Source: Argentina anserina (taxonomy: Eukaryota > Streptophyta > Magnoliopsida > Rosales > Rosaceae). Taken from it: a stretch of DNA of 64,000 bases. The DNA is taken from contig NW_026089405.1 in NCBI RefSeq assembly GCF_933775445.1, positions 124,001 to 188,000 of the forward strand, written 5' to 3'. A program made the position numbers and the translations under genes. The notes beneath the pieces were generated by a model. It had not been told where the DNA came from. It searched no databases and saw only the letters and a program-made list of their open reading frames with translations. Within the stretch, counting starts at the first letter, position 1. The number at the start of each line of letters is the position of its first letter. Positions 54,501 through 64,000 of the stretch are shown here, piece after piece.

Positions 54501-56618
54501 TTTGAGTATCTTTTCAATTCTCGTTTGAGTATCTTTCTGTAAGCCTTTCTGATGCGAGTTTCTATTGAATTTGAGAGTGTTTCCAGTGTGGGCGTGTGTT
54601 TCTTTCAAACTGAGTATCTTTCTATCGTTTGAGTATGTTTACTATTGCACTTTGAGTATCTTTTCAATTCTCGTTTGAGTATCTTTCTGTAAGCCTTTCT
54701 GATGCGAATTTCTATTGAATTTGAGAGTGTTTCCAGTGTGGGCGTGTGTTTCTTTCAAACTGAGTATCTTTCTATCGTTTGAGTATGTTTACTATTGCAC
54801 TTTGAGTATCTTTTCAATTCTCGTTTGAGTATCTTTCTGTAAGGCTTTCTGATGCGAGTTTCTATTGAATTTGAGAGTGTTTCCAGTGTGGGCGTGTGTT
54901 TCTTTCAAACTGAGTATCTTTCTATCGTTTGAGTATGTTTACTATTGCACTTTGAGTATCTTTTCAATTCTCGTTTGAGTATCTTTCTCTAAGCCTTTCT
55001 GACGCGAATTTCTATTGAATTTCAGAGTGTTTCCAGTGTGGGCGTGTGTTTCTTTTAAACTGAGTATCTTTCTATCGTTTGAGTATGTTTACTATTGCAC
55101 TTTGAGTATCTTTTCAATTCTCGTTTGAGTATCTTTCTGTAAGCCTTTCTGATGCGAGTTTCTATTGAATTTGAGAGTGTTTCCAGTGTGGGCGTGTGTT
55201 TCTTTCAAACCGAGTATCTTTCTATTGTTTGAGTATGTTTACTATTGCAATTTGAGTATCTTTTCAATCCTCGTATGAGTATCTTTCTGAACGGCTTTCG
55301 ATGCGAGTTTTTCTTGAATTTGAGAGTGTTTCCAGTGTGGGCGTGTGTTTCTTTCAAACTGAGTATCTTTCTACCGTTTGAGTATGTTTACTATTGCACT
55401 TTGAGTATCTTTTAAATTCTCGTTTGAGTATCTTTCTGTAAGCCTTTCTGATGCGAGTTTCTATTGAATTTGAGAGTGTTTCCAGTGTGGGCGTGTGTTT
55501 CTTTCAAACTGAGTATCTTTCTATCGTTTGAGTATGTTTACTATTGCACTTTGAGTATCTTTTAAATTCTCGTTTGAGTATCTTTCTGTAAGCCTTTCTG
55601 ATGCGAATTTCTATTGAATTTGAGAGTGTTTCCAGTGTGGGCGTGTGCTTCTTTCAAACTGAGTATCTTTCTATCGTTTGAGTATGTTTACTATTGCACT
55701 TTAAGTATCTTTTCAATTCTCGTTTGAGTATCTTTCTGTAAGCCTTTCTGATGCGAATTTCTATTGAATTTGAGAGTGTTTCCAGTGTGGGCGTGTGTTT
55801 CTTTCAAACTGAGTATCTTTCTATCGTTTGAGTATGTTTACTATTGCACTTTGAGTATCTTTTCAATTCTCGTTTGAGTATCTTTCTGTAAGGCTTTCTG
55901 ATGCGAGTTTCTATTGAATTTTAGAGTGTTTCGAGTGTGGGCGTGTGTTTCTTTCAAACTGAGTATCTTTCTATCGTTTCAGTATGTTTACTATTGCAAT
56001 TTTAGTATCTTTTCAATTCTCGTTTGAGTATCTTTCTGAACGGCTTTCGATGCGAGTTTCTATTGAATTTGAGAGTGTTTCCAGTGTGGGCGTGTGTTTC
56101 TTTCAAACCGAGTATCTTTCTATCGTTTCAGTATGTTTACTATTGCAATTTTAGTATCTTTTCAATTCTCGTTTGAGTATCTTTCTGAACGGCTTTCGAT
56201 GCGAATTTCTATTGAATTTGAGAGTGTTTCCAGTGTGGGCGTGTGTTTCTTTCAAACCGAGTATCTTTCTATTGTTTGAGTATGTTTACTATTGCAATTT
56301 GAGTATCTTTTCAATCCTCGTATGAGTATCTTTCTGAACGGCTTTCGATGCGAGTTTTTCTTGAATTTGAGAGTGTTTCCAGTGTGGGCGTGTGTTTCTT
56401 TCAAACTGAGTATCTTTCTACCGTTTGAGTATGTTTACTATTGCACTTTGAGTATCTTTTCAATTCTCGTTTGAGTATCTTTCTGTAAGCCTTTCTGATG
56501 CGAGTTTCTATTGAATTTGAGAGTGTTTCCAGTGTGGGCGTGTGTTTCTTTCAAACTGAGTATCTTTCTATCGTTTGAGTATGTTTACAATTGCACTTTG
56601 AGTATCTTTTCAATTCTC
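48527..56618. repeat. Mosaic segment of monomers, including repeated GTGTCGGCG units
   Basis: Satellite only. GAACGG units with GTGTCGGCG occur near 48.74, 50.09, 50.39, 52.04, 52.64 and 52.94 kb. The CTAAGCC, GTAAGGC, GAACAGC cassette recurs near 49.44 (with TCTAACG and GTTTCAGTATC) and 53.49 kb. GTTTCCAGAGTGG appears near 48.59 and again near 51.43 kb, next to CAATTGTCG in both places. Part of the segment (51.1-52.9 kb) has a suspicious density of one-base insertions, annotated separately. I see no gene or mobile element. Confidence 0.75.
51100..52835. other. Cluster of one-base homopolymer insertions (likely consensus errors)
   Basis: Ten positions each have one extra base lengthening an existing base or run: GAGTTTTCTATTG (~51110), CAAACCCGAG (~51161), GTGTTTTCCAG (~51280), TTCTCCGTTTGAG (~51972), CTAACCGTTTGG (two, ~52074 and ~52082), TAAGCCCTTTCTG (~52296), AATTTTTAG (~52556), CAATCCCTCG (~52572) and CTACCCGTTTG (~52829). 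Elsewhere such changes are isolated. All are gains of a base already present, the pattern expected from long-read homopolymer errors in a poorly polished stretch, not from biology. Confidence 0.7.
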
Positions 56619-57965
56619 GTTTGAGTATCTTTCTCTAAGCCTTTCTGACGCGAATTTCTATTGAATTTCAGAGTGTTTCCAGTGTGGGCGTGTGTTTCTT
56701 TTAAACTGAGTATCTTTCTATCGTTTGAGTATGTTTACTATTGCACTTTGAGCATCTTTTCAATTCTCGTTTGAGTATCTTTCTGTAAGGCTTTCGGATG
56801 CGAGTTTCTATTGAATTTTAGAGTGTTTCGAGTGTGGGCGTGTGTTTCTTTCAAACTGAGTATCTTTCTATCATTTCAGTATGTTTACTATTGCAATTTG
56901 AGTATCTTTTCAATTCTCGTTTGAGAATCTTTTTGAACAGCTTTCGATGCGAGTTTTTCTTGAATTTGAGAGTGTTTCCAGTGTGGGCGTGTGTTTCTTT
57001 CAAACTGAGTATCTTTCTACCGTTTGAGTATGTTTACTATTGCACTTTGAGTATCTTTTAAATTCTCGTTTGAGTATCTTTCTGTAAGCCTTTCTGATGC
57101 GAGTTTCTATTGAATTTGAGAGTGTTTCCAGTGTGGGCGTGTGTTTCTTTCAAACCGAGTATCTTTCTATCGTTTCAGTATGTTTACTATTGCAATTTTA
57201 GTATCTTTTCAATCCTCGTATGAGTATCTTTCTGAACGGCTTTCGATGCGAGTTTTTCTTGAATTTGAGAGTGTTTCCAGTGTCGGCGTGTGTTTCTTTC
57301 AAACTGAGTATCTTTCTATCGTTTGAGTATGTTTACTATTGCAATTTGAGTATCTTTTCAATTCTCGTTTGAATATCTTTCTGTAAGCCTTTCTGATGCG
57401 AGTTTCTATTGAATTTGAGAGTGTTTCAAGTGTGGGCGTGTGTTTCTTTCAAACTGAGTATCTTTCTATCGTTTGAGTATGTTTACTATTGCACTTTGAG
57501 TATCTTTTCAATTCTCGTTTGAGTATCTTTCTCTAAGCCTTTCTGACGCGAATTTCTATTGAATTTCAGAGTGTTTCCAGTGTGGGCGTGTGTTTCTTTT
57601 AAACTGAGTATCTTTCTATCGTTTGAGTATGTTTACTATTGCACTTTGAGCATCTTTTCAATTCTCGTTTGAGTATCTTTCTGTAAGCCTTTCTGATGCG
57701 AGTTTCTATTGAATTTGAGAGTGTTTCCAGTGTGGGCGTGTGTTTCTTTCAAACCGAGTATCTTTCTATTGTTTGAGTATGTTTACTATTGCAATTTGAG
57801 TATCTTTTCAATCCTCGTATGAGTATCTTTCTGAACGGCTTTCGATGCGAGTTTTTCTTGAATTTGAGAGTGTTTCCAGTGTGGGCGTGTGTTTCTTTCA
57901 AACTGAGTATCTTTCTACCGTTTGAGTATGTTTACTATTGCACTTTGAGTATCTTTTCAATTGTC
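56619..57965. repeat. Long-range duplicated block, right copy
   Basis: Unit-for-unit counterpart of 47180-48526 at an offset of 9,439. It carries CTTTCGGATG near 56793, GAGAATC near 56924, GTGTCGGCG near 57281 and GTTTCAAGTG near 57424, and ends with CAATTGTCG. A one-base variant, TTTACAATTGCAC near 56586, lies just upstream. The sequence between the two copies is different satellite mosaic. Confidence 0.86.
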
Positions 57966-58563
57966 GTTTGAGTATCTTTCTGAACGGCTTTCGATGCGAG
58001 TTTTTCTTGAATTTGAGAGTGTTTCCAGTGTGGGCGTGTGTTTCTTTCAAACTGAGTATCTTTCTACCGTTTGAGTATGTTTACTATTGCACTTTGAGTA
58101 TCTTTTAAATTCTCGTTTGAGTATCTTTCTGTAAGCCTTTCTGATGCCAATTTCTATTGAATTTGAGAGTGTTTCCAGTGTGGGCGTGTGTTTCTTTCAA
58201 ACTGAGTATCTTTCTATTGTTTGAGTATGTTTACTATTGCACTTTGAGTATCTTTTCAATTCTCGTTTGAGTATCTTTCTGTAAGGCTTTCTGATGCGAG
58301 TTTCTATTGAATTTTAGAGTGTTTCGAGTGTGGGCGTGTGTTTCTTTCAAACTGAGTATCTTTCTATCGTTTCAGTATGTTTACTATTGCAATTTTAGTA
58401 TCTTTTCAATTCTCGTTTGAGTATCTTTCTGAACGGCTTTCGATGCGAGTTTCTATTGAATTTGAGAGTGTTTCCAGTGTGGGCGTGTGTTTCTTTCAAA
58501 CCGAGTATCTTTCTATTCTTTGAGTATGTTTACTATTGCAATTTGAGTATCTTTTCAATCCTC

Positions 58564-59760
58564 GTATGAGTATCTTTCTGAACGGCTTTCGATGCGAGTT
58601 TTTCTTGAATTTGAGAGTGTTTCCAGTGTGGGCGTGTGTTTCTTTCAAACTGAGTATCTTTCTACCGTTCGAGTATGTTTACTATTGCACTTTGAGTATC
58701 TTTTCAATTCTCGTTTGAGTATCTTTCTGTAAGCCTTTCTGATGCGAGTTTCTATTGAATTTGAGAGTGTTTCCAGTGTGGGCGTGTGTTTCTTTCAAAC
58801 TGAGTATCTTTCTATCGTTTGAGTATGTTTACTATTGCACTTTGAGTATCTTTTCAATTCTCGTTTGAGTATCTTTCTCTAAGCCTTTCTGACGCGAATT
58901 TTTATTGAATTTCAGAGTGTTTCCAGTGTGGGCGTGTGTTTCTTTTAAACTGAGTATCTTTCTAACGTTTGAGTATGTTTACTATTGCACTTTGAGCATC
59001 TTTTCAATTCTCGTTTCAGTATCTTTCTGTAAGGCTTTCTGATGCGAGTTTCTATTGAATTTTAGAGTGTTTCGAGTGTGGGCGTGTGTTTCTTTCAAAC
59101 TGAGTATCTTTCTATCATTTCAGTATGTTTACTATTGCAATTTGAGTATCTTTTCAATTCTCGTTTGAGTATCTTTTTGAACAGCTTTCGATGCGAGTTT
59201 TTCTTGAATTTGAGAGTGTTTCCAGTGTGGGCGTGTGTTTCTTTCAAACTGAGTATCTTTCTACCGTTTGAGTATGTTTACTATTGCACTTTGAGTATCT
59301 TTTAAATTCTCGTTTGAGTATCTTTCTGTAAGCCTTTCTGATGCGAGTTTCTATTGAATTTGAGAGTGTTTCCAGTGTGGGCGTGTGTTTCTTTCAAACC
59401 GAGTATCTTTCTATCGTTTCAGTATATTTACTATTGCAATTTTAGTATCTTTTCAATCCTCGTATGAGTATCTTTCTGTAAGGCTTTCGATGCGAGTTTT
59501 TCTTGAATTTGAGAGTGTTTCCAGTGTCGGCGTGTGTTTCTTTCAAACTGAGTATCTTTCTATCGTTTGAGTATGTTTACTATTTCAATTTGAGTATCTT
59601 TTCAATTCTCGTTTGAATATCTTTCTGTAAGCCTTTCTGATGCGAGTTTCTATTGAATTTGAGAGTGTTTCCAGTGTGGGCGTGTGTTTCTTTCAAACCG
59701 AGTATCTTTCTATTCTTTGAGTATGTTTACTATTGCAATTTGAGTATCTTTTCAATCCTC
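58564..59760. repeat. 1,197-bp HOR (8 monomers), copy 1
   Basis: Order: TATGAG-GAACGG with CCGTTCGAG, TAAGCC, CTAAGCC with GAATTTTTATTG and TCTAACG, GTAAGGC starting GTTTCAG, GAACAGC, TAAGCC with TATATTTAC, TATGAG-GAACGG with GTGTCGG and TATTTCAATTTG, and GAATATC TAAGCC with TATTCTTTGAG. The markers CCGTTCGAG, TATATTTAC and TATTTCAAT recur 1,197 bp later. The unit at 59462 has GTAAGGCTTTCGATG, a hybrid signature absent from the next copy. Confidence 0.9.
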
Positions 59761-60957
59761 GTATGAGTATCTTTCTGAACGGCTTTCGATGCGAGTTTTT
59801 CTTGAATTTGAGAGTGTTTCCAGTGTGGGCGTGTGTTTCTTTCAAACTGAGTATCTTTCTACCGTTCGAGTATGTTTACTATTGCACTTTGAGTATCTTT
59901 TCAATTCTCGTTTGAGTATCTTTCTGTAAGCCTTTCTGATGCGAGTTTCTATTGAATTTGAGAGTGTTTCCAGTGTGGGCGTGTGTTTCTTTCAAACTGA
60001 GTATCTTTCTATCGTTTGAGTATGTTTACTATTGCACTTTGAGTATCTTTTCAATTCTCGTTTGAGTATCTTTCTCTAAGCCTTTCTGACGCGAATTTTT
60101 ATTGAATTTCAGAGTGTTTCCAGTGTGGGCGTGTGTTTCTTTTAAACTGAGTATCTTTCTAACGTTTGAGTATGTTTACTATTGCACTTTGAGCATCTTT
60201 TCAATTCTCGTTTCAGTATCTTTCTGTAAGGCTTTCTGATGCGAGTTTCTATTGAATTTTAGAGTGTTTCGAGTGTGGGCGTGTGTTTCTTTCAAACTGA
60301 GTATCTTTCTATCATTTCAGTATGTTTACTATTGCAATTTGAGTATCTTTTCAATTCTCGTTTGAGTATCTTTTTGAACAGCTTTCGATGCGAGTTTTTC
60401 TTGAATTTGAGAGTGTTTCCAGTGTGGGCGTGTGTTTCTTTCAAACTGAGTATCTTTCTACCGTTTGAGTATGTTTACTATTGCACTTTGAGTATCTTTT
60501 AAATTCTCGTTTGAGTATCTTTCTGTAAGCCTTTCTGATGCGAGTTTCTATTGAATTTGAGAGTGTTTCCAGTGTGGGCGTGTGTTTCTTTCAAACCGAG
60601 TATCTTTCTATCGTTTCAGTATATTTACTATTGCAATTTTAGTATCTTTTCAATCCTCGTATGAGTATCTTTCTGAACGGCTTTCGATGCGAGTTTTTCT
60701 TGAATTTGAGAGTGTTTCCAGTGTCGGCGTGTGTTTCTTTCAAACTGAGTATCTTTCTATCGTTTGAGTATGTTTACTATTTCAATTTGAGTATCTTTTC
60801 AATTCTCGTTTGAATATCTTTCTGTAAGCCTTTCTGATGCGAGTTTCTATTGAATTTGAGAGTGTTTCCAGTGTGGGCGTGTGTTTCTTTCAAACTGAGT
60901 ATCTTTCTACCGTTTGAGTATGTGTACTATTGCACTTTGAGTATCTTTTCAATTCTC
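59761..60957. repeat. 1,197-bp HOR (8 monomers), copy 2
   Basis: Direct tandem neighbour of copy 1 with the same rare markers in place. It differs by GAACGG instead of GTAAGG in the GTGTCGG unit and by its last unit, which has CAAACTGAG, TACCG and TATGTGTAC instead of CCGAG and TATTCTTTGAG. This suggests that the right end was exchanged or converted. Confidence 0.9.
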
Positions 60958-62004
60958 GTTTGAGTATCTTTCTGAACGGCTTTCGATGCGAGTTTTTCTT
61001 GAATTTAAGAGTGTTTCCAGTGTCGGCGTGTGTTTCTTTCAAACTGAGTATCTTTCTATCGTTTGAGTATGTTTACTATTGCAATTTGAGTATCTTTTCA
61101 ATTCTCGTTTGAATATCTTTCTGTAAGTCTTTCAGATGCGAGTTTCTATTGAATTTGAGAGTGTTTCCAGTGTGGGCGTGTGTTTCTTTCAAACTGAGTA
61201 TCTTTCTATCGTTTGAGTATGTTTACTATTGCACTTTGAGTATCTTTTCAATTCTCGTTTGAGTATCTTTCTCTAAGCCTTTCTGACGCGAATTTCTATT
61301 GAATTTCAGAGTGTTTCCAGTGTGGGCGTGTGTTTCTTTTAAACTGAGTATCTTTCTAACGTTTGAGTATGTTTACTATTGCACTTTGAGCATCTTTTCA
61401 ATTCTCGTTTCAGTATCTTTCTGTAAGGCTTTCTGATGCGAGTTTCTATTGAATTTTAGAGTGTTTCGAGTGTGGGCGTGTGTTTCTTTCAAACTGAGTA
61501 TCTTTCTATCATTTCAGTATGTTTACTATTGCAATTTGAGTATCTTTTCAATTCTCGTTTGAGTATCTTTTTGAACAGCTTCCGATGCGAGTTTTTCTTG
61601 AATTTGAGAGTGTTTCCAGTGTGGGCGTGTGTTTCTTTCAAACTGAGTATCTTTCTACCGTTTGAGTATGTTTACTATTGCACTTTGAGTATCTTTTAAA
61701 TTCTCGTTTGAGTATCTTTCTGTAAGCCTTTCTGATGCGAGTTTCTATTGAATTTGAGAGTGTTTCCAGTGTGGGCGTGTGTTTCTTTCAAACCGAGTAT
61801 CTTTCTATCGTTTCAGTATGTTTACTATTGCAATTTTAGTATCTTTTCAATCCTCGTATGAGTATCTTTCTGAACGGCTTTCGATGCGAGTTTTTCTTGA
61901 ATTTGAGAGTGTTTCCAGTGTCGGCGTGTGTTTCTTTCAAACTGAGTATCTTTCTATCGTTTGAGTATGTTTACTATTGCACTTTGAGTATCTTTTCAAT
62001 TCTC
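60958..62004. repeat. 1,197-bp HOR, partial copy 3 (7 monomers)
   Basis: Keeps TCTAACG, GTTTCAGTATC, the GAACAGC unit and the GTGTCGG unit at the 1,197-bp offset. The first unit is a GTGTCGG GAACGG unit with GAATTTAAGAG, and the second has GTAAGTCTTTCAGATG. The CCGTTCGAG and TATATTTAC markers are missing. A new CTAAGCC unit at 62005, 748 bp after the last, ends the pattern. Confidence 0.85.
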
Positions 62005-63052
62005 GTTTGAGTATCTTTCTCTAAGCCTTTCTGACGCGAATTTCTATTGAATTTCAGAGTGTTTCCAGTGTGGGCGTGTGTTTCTTTTAAACTGAGTATC
62101 TTTCTATCGTTTGAGTATGTTTACTATTGCACTTTGAGCATCTTTTCAATTCTCGTTTGAGTATCTTTCTGTAAGCCTTTCTGATGCGAGTTTCTATTGA
62201 ATTTGAGAGTGTTTCCAGTGTGGGCGTGTGTTTCTTTCAAACCGAGTATCTTTCTATTGTTTGAGTATGTTTACTATTGCAATTTGAGTATCTTTTCAAT
62301 CCTCGTATGAGTATCTTTCTGAACGGCTTTCGATGCGAGTTTTTCTTGAATTTGAGAGTGTTTCCAGTGTGGGCGTGTGTTTCTTTCAAACTGAGTATCT
62401 TTCTACCGTTTGTGTATGTTTACTATTGCACTTTGAGTATCTTTTCAATTCTCGTTTGAGTATCTTTCTGTAAGCCTTTCTGATGCGAATTTCTATTGAA
62501 TTTGAGAGTGTTTCCAGTGTGGGCGTGTGTTTCTTTCAAACTGAGTATCTTTCTATCGTTTGAGTATGTTTACTATTGCACTTTGAGTATCTTTTCAATT
62601 CTCGTTTGAGTATCTTTCTGTAAGCCTTTCTGATGCGAATTTCTATTGAATTTGAGAGTGTTTCCAGTGTGGGCGTGTGTTTCTTTCAAACTGAGTATCT
62701 TTCTATCGTTTGAGTATGTTTACTATTGCACTATGAGTATCTTTTCAATTCTCGTTTGAGTATCTTTCTGTAAGGCTTTCTGATGCGAGTTTCTATTGAA
62801 TTTTAGAGTGTTTCGAGTGTGGGCGTGTGTTTCTTTCAAACTGAGTATCTTTCTATCGTTTCAGTATGTTTACTATTGCAATTTTAGTATCTTTTCAATT
62901 CTCGTTTGAGTATCTTTCTGAACGGCTTTCGATGCGAGTTTCTATTGAATTTGAGAGTGTTTCCAGTGTGGGCGTGTGTTTCTTTCAAACCGAGTATCTT
63001 TCTATCGTTTCAGTATGTTTACTATTGCAATTTTAGTATCTTTTCAATTCTC
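62005..63052. repeat. Right-edge mosaic segment
   Basis: CTAAGCC, TAAGCC with CCGAG, TATGAG-GAACGG with CCGTTTGTGTATG, two GCGAATTTC units (the second with CACTATGAG), GTAAGGC with GTTTCGAG, and GAACGG/TTTCTATTG with CCGAG and TTTCAG. All are normal-length satellite monomers. Confidence 0.8.
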
Positions 63053-63350
63053 GTTTGAGTATCTTTCTGAACGGCTTTCGATGCGAGTTTCTATTGAATT
63101 TGAGAGTGTTTCCAGTGTGGGCGTGTGTTTCTTTCCAACTGAGAATTTTTCTATCGTTTGAGTATGTTTACTATTGCAATTTGAGTATGTTTTCAATTCT
63201 CGTTTGAGTATCTTTTTGAACGGCTTTCGATGCGAGTTTTTCTTGAATTTGAGAGTGTTTCCAGTGTGGGCGTGTGTTTCTTTCAAACTGAGTATCTTTC
63301 TACCGTTTGAGTATGTTTACTATTGCACTTTGAGCATCTTTTCAATTCTC
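63053..63350. repeat. CCAACTGAG marker pair recurring at the right end
   Basis: A 149-bp unit with TTTCCAACTGAG and GAGAATTTTTCTATCG, followed by a 149-bp TTTTTGAACGGC unit. This is the same combination as at 1649-1946, and the 80-codon antisense reading frame of the two is identical. Between 10.93 and 63.05 kb I find no other CCAACTGAG unit. Confidence 0.87.
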
Positions 63351-64000
63351 GTTTGAGTATCTTTCTGTAAGCCTTTCTGATGCGAGTTTCTATTGAATTT
63401 GAGAGTGTTTCCAGTGTGGGCGTGTGTTTCTTTCAAACCGAGTATCTTTCTATTGTTTGAGTATGTTTACTATTGCAATTTGAGTATCTTTTCAATCCTC
63501 GTATGAGTATCTTTCTGAACGGCTTTCGATGCGAGTTTTTCTTGAATTTGAGAGTGTTTCCAGTGTGGGCGTGTGTTTCTTTCAAACTGAGTATCTTTCT
63601 ACCGTTTGTGTATGTTTACTATTGCACTTTGAGTATCTTTTAAATTCTCGTTTGAGTATCTTTATGTAAGCCTTTCTGATGCGAGTTTCTATTGAATTTC
63701 AGAGTGTTTCCAGTGTGGGCGTGTGTTTCTTTCAAACTGAGTATCTTTCTATCGTTTGAGTATGTTTACTATTGCACTTTGAGTATCTTTTCAATTCTCG
63801 TTTGAGTATCTTTCTCTAAGCCTTTCTGACGCGAATTTCTATTGAATTTCAGAGTGTTTCCAGTGTGGGCGTGTGTTTCTTTTAAACTGAGTATCTTTCT
63901 ATCGTTTGAGTATGTTTACTATTGCACTTTGAGCATCTTTTCAATTCTCGTTTCAGTATCTTTCTGTAAGGCTTTCTGATGCGAGTTTCTATTGAATTTT
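63351..64000. repeat. Terminal monomers, array continues past the window
   Basis: TAAGCC with CCGAG (63351), TATGAG-GAACGG with CCGTTTGTGTATG (63501), TAAGCC with TTTATGTAAG and TTCAG (63650), CTAAGCC (63800), and the first 51 bases of a GTTTCAG-start GTAAGGC unit (63950). The window ends inside GAATTTT with no sign of an array edge. Confidence 0.9.

Larger units (their letters stand above)
1..64000. repeat. Satellite DNA array, ~150-bp monomer, fills the window
   Basis: The same unit recurs head to tail from the first base to the last. It contains in order GTTTGAGTATCTTTCT, a variable block, GAATTTGAGAGTGTTTCC, AGTGTGGGCGTGTGTTTC, TTTCAAACTGAGTATC, GTTTGAGTATGTTTACTATT and TTTGAGTATCTTTTCAATTC. 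Units are 150 bp (TAAGCC type) or 149 bp (GAACGG type, one base shorter in CTTTCGATG against CTTTCTGATG). All copies face the same way and no stretch longer than one unit departs from the pattern. The first unit is about 37% G+C and 46% T. Known biology: arrays of this size and nucleosome-like period are a hallmark of eukaryotic heterochromatin and many centromeres. Inference: this is an internal part of a larger array. An alternative, subrepeats of an rDNA spacer, cannot be excluded from sequence alone, but no rRNA is present. Confidence 0.98.

Noticed and set aside
1..64000. CRISPR-like array
   Set aside because: The repeats are contiguous 149/150-bp units with no unique spacers, and the scale is far too large.
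1..64000. Transposon, LTR, rRNA or tRNA gene, telomeric repeat
   Set aside because: There is no sequence outside the monomer pattern, no inverted termini or target duplications, and no simple telomere-like short repeat. Short departures are all deletions, chimeras or single-base changes of the monomer.
1..64000. Palindromic or inverted array segments
   Set aside because: Reading for the reverse complement of the monomer (CAATAGTAAACATACTC and similar) on the + strand found none. All units face the same way.

Overview
The whole 64,000-base window is one uninterrupted, head-to-tail satellite DNA array. The basic unit (monomer) is 149 or 150 bp, so 64,000 bases hold roughly 428 units (length divided by period, not an individual count). 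I see no unique sequence, gene, RNA gene or transposon, and no change of orientation. The window begins at base 1 of a monomer in my phasing and stops about 51 bases into another, so the real array extends past at least one edge and probably both. An array of this size, unit length (near nucleosome size) and nested organisation indicates a eukaryotic nuclear chromosome, most likely centromeric, pericentromeric or other heterochromatin. I do not recognise the monomer as a named satellite and cannot name the species. The first monomer is about 37% G+C with no CpG shortage, which fits a genome without heavy CpG methylation better than a typical vertebrate one (inference).

Monomers fall into a few families defined by linked differences. 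'GAACGG' units (usually 149 bp) carry GAACGGCTTTCGATG after the first GAGTATCTTTCT. 'TAAGCC' units (150 bp) carry GTAAGCCTTTCTGATG there. Derivatives are a CTAAGCC/GACGCGAA unit, a GTAAGGC/TTTTAGAG unit, a TTTTTGAACAGC unit and a TATGAG-start GAACGG unit. These are arranged in higher-order repeats (HORs) whose size and composition change along the window.

Layout: 1-7,632, an older-looking zone with CCAACTGAG and six-T GAACGG units and a 13-monomer 1,946-bp period; 7,633-11,225, the same 1,946-bp period with different monomer content; 11,076-18,561, a 3,443-bp offset duplication with an inner 599-bp four-monomer repeat (three copies begin in one half, four in the other); 20,209-28,285, an 18-monomer 2,692-bp repeat in three copies with secondary 299-bp and 449-bp duplications; 31,127-40,400, 2,918-, 2,019- and 2,468-bp offset copies marked by a 70-bp deleted monomer; 40,400-58,563, a mosaic with a 9,439-bp-distant duplicated block, chimeric monomers and a 46-bp remnant; 58,564-62,004, an eight-monomer 1,197-bp HOR in three copies; 62,005-64,000, a mosaic in which a left-edge marker pair reappears.

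No genes work together here. The biology is the history of the array: amplification, unequal exchange, short-homology deletion and local homogenisation, with several breakpoints still readable. A cluster of ten +1 homopolymer changes at about 51.1-52.9 kb looks like assembly consensus error. Positions come from counting along the printed sequence; identities between copies were judged by marker variants and not computed by alignment.
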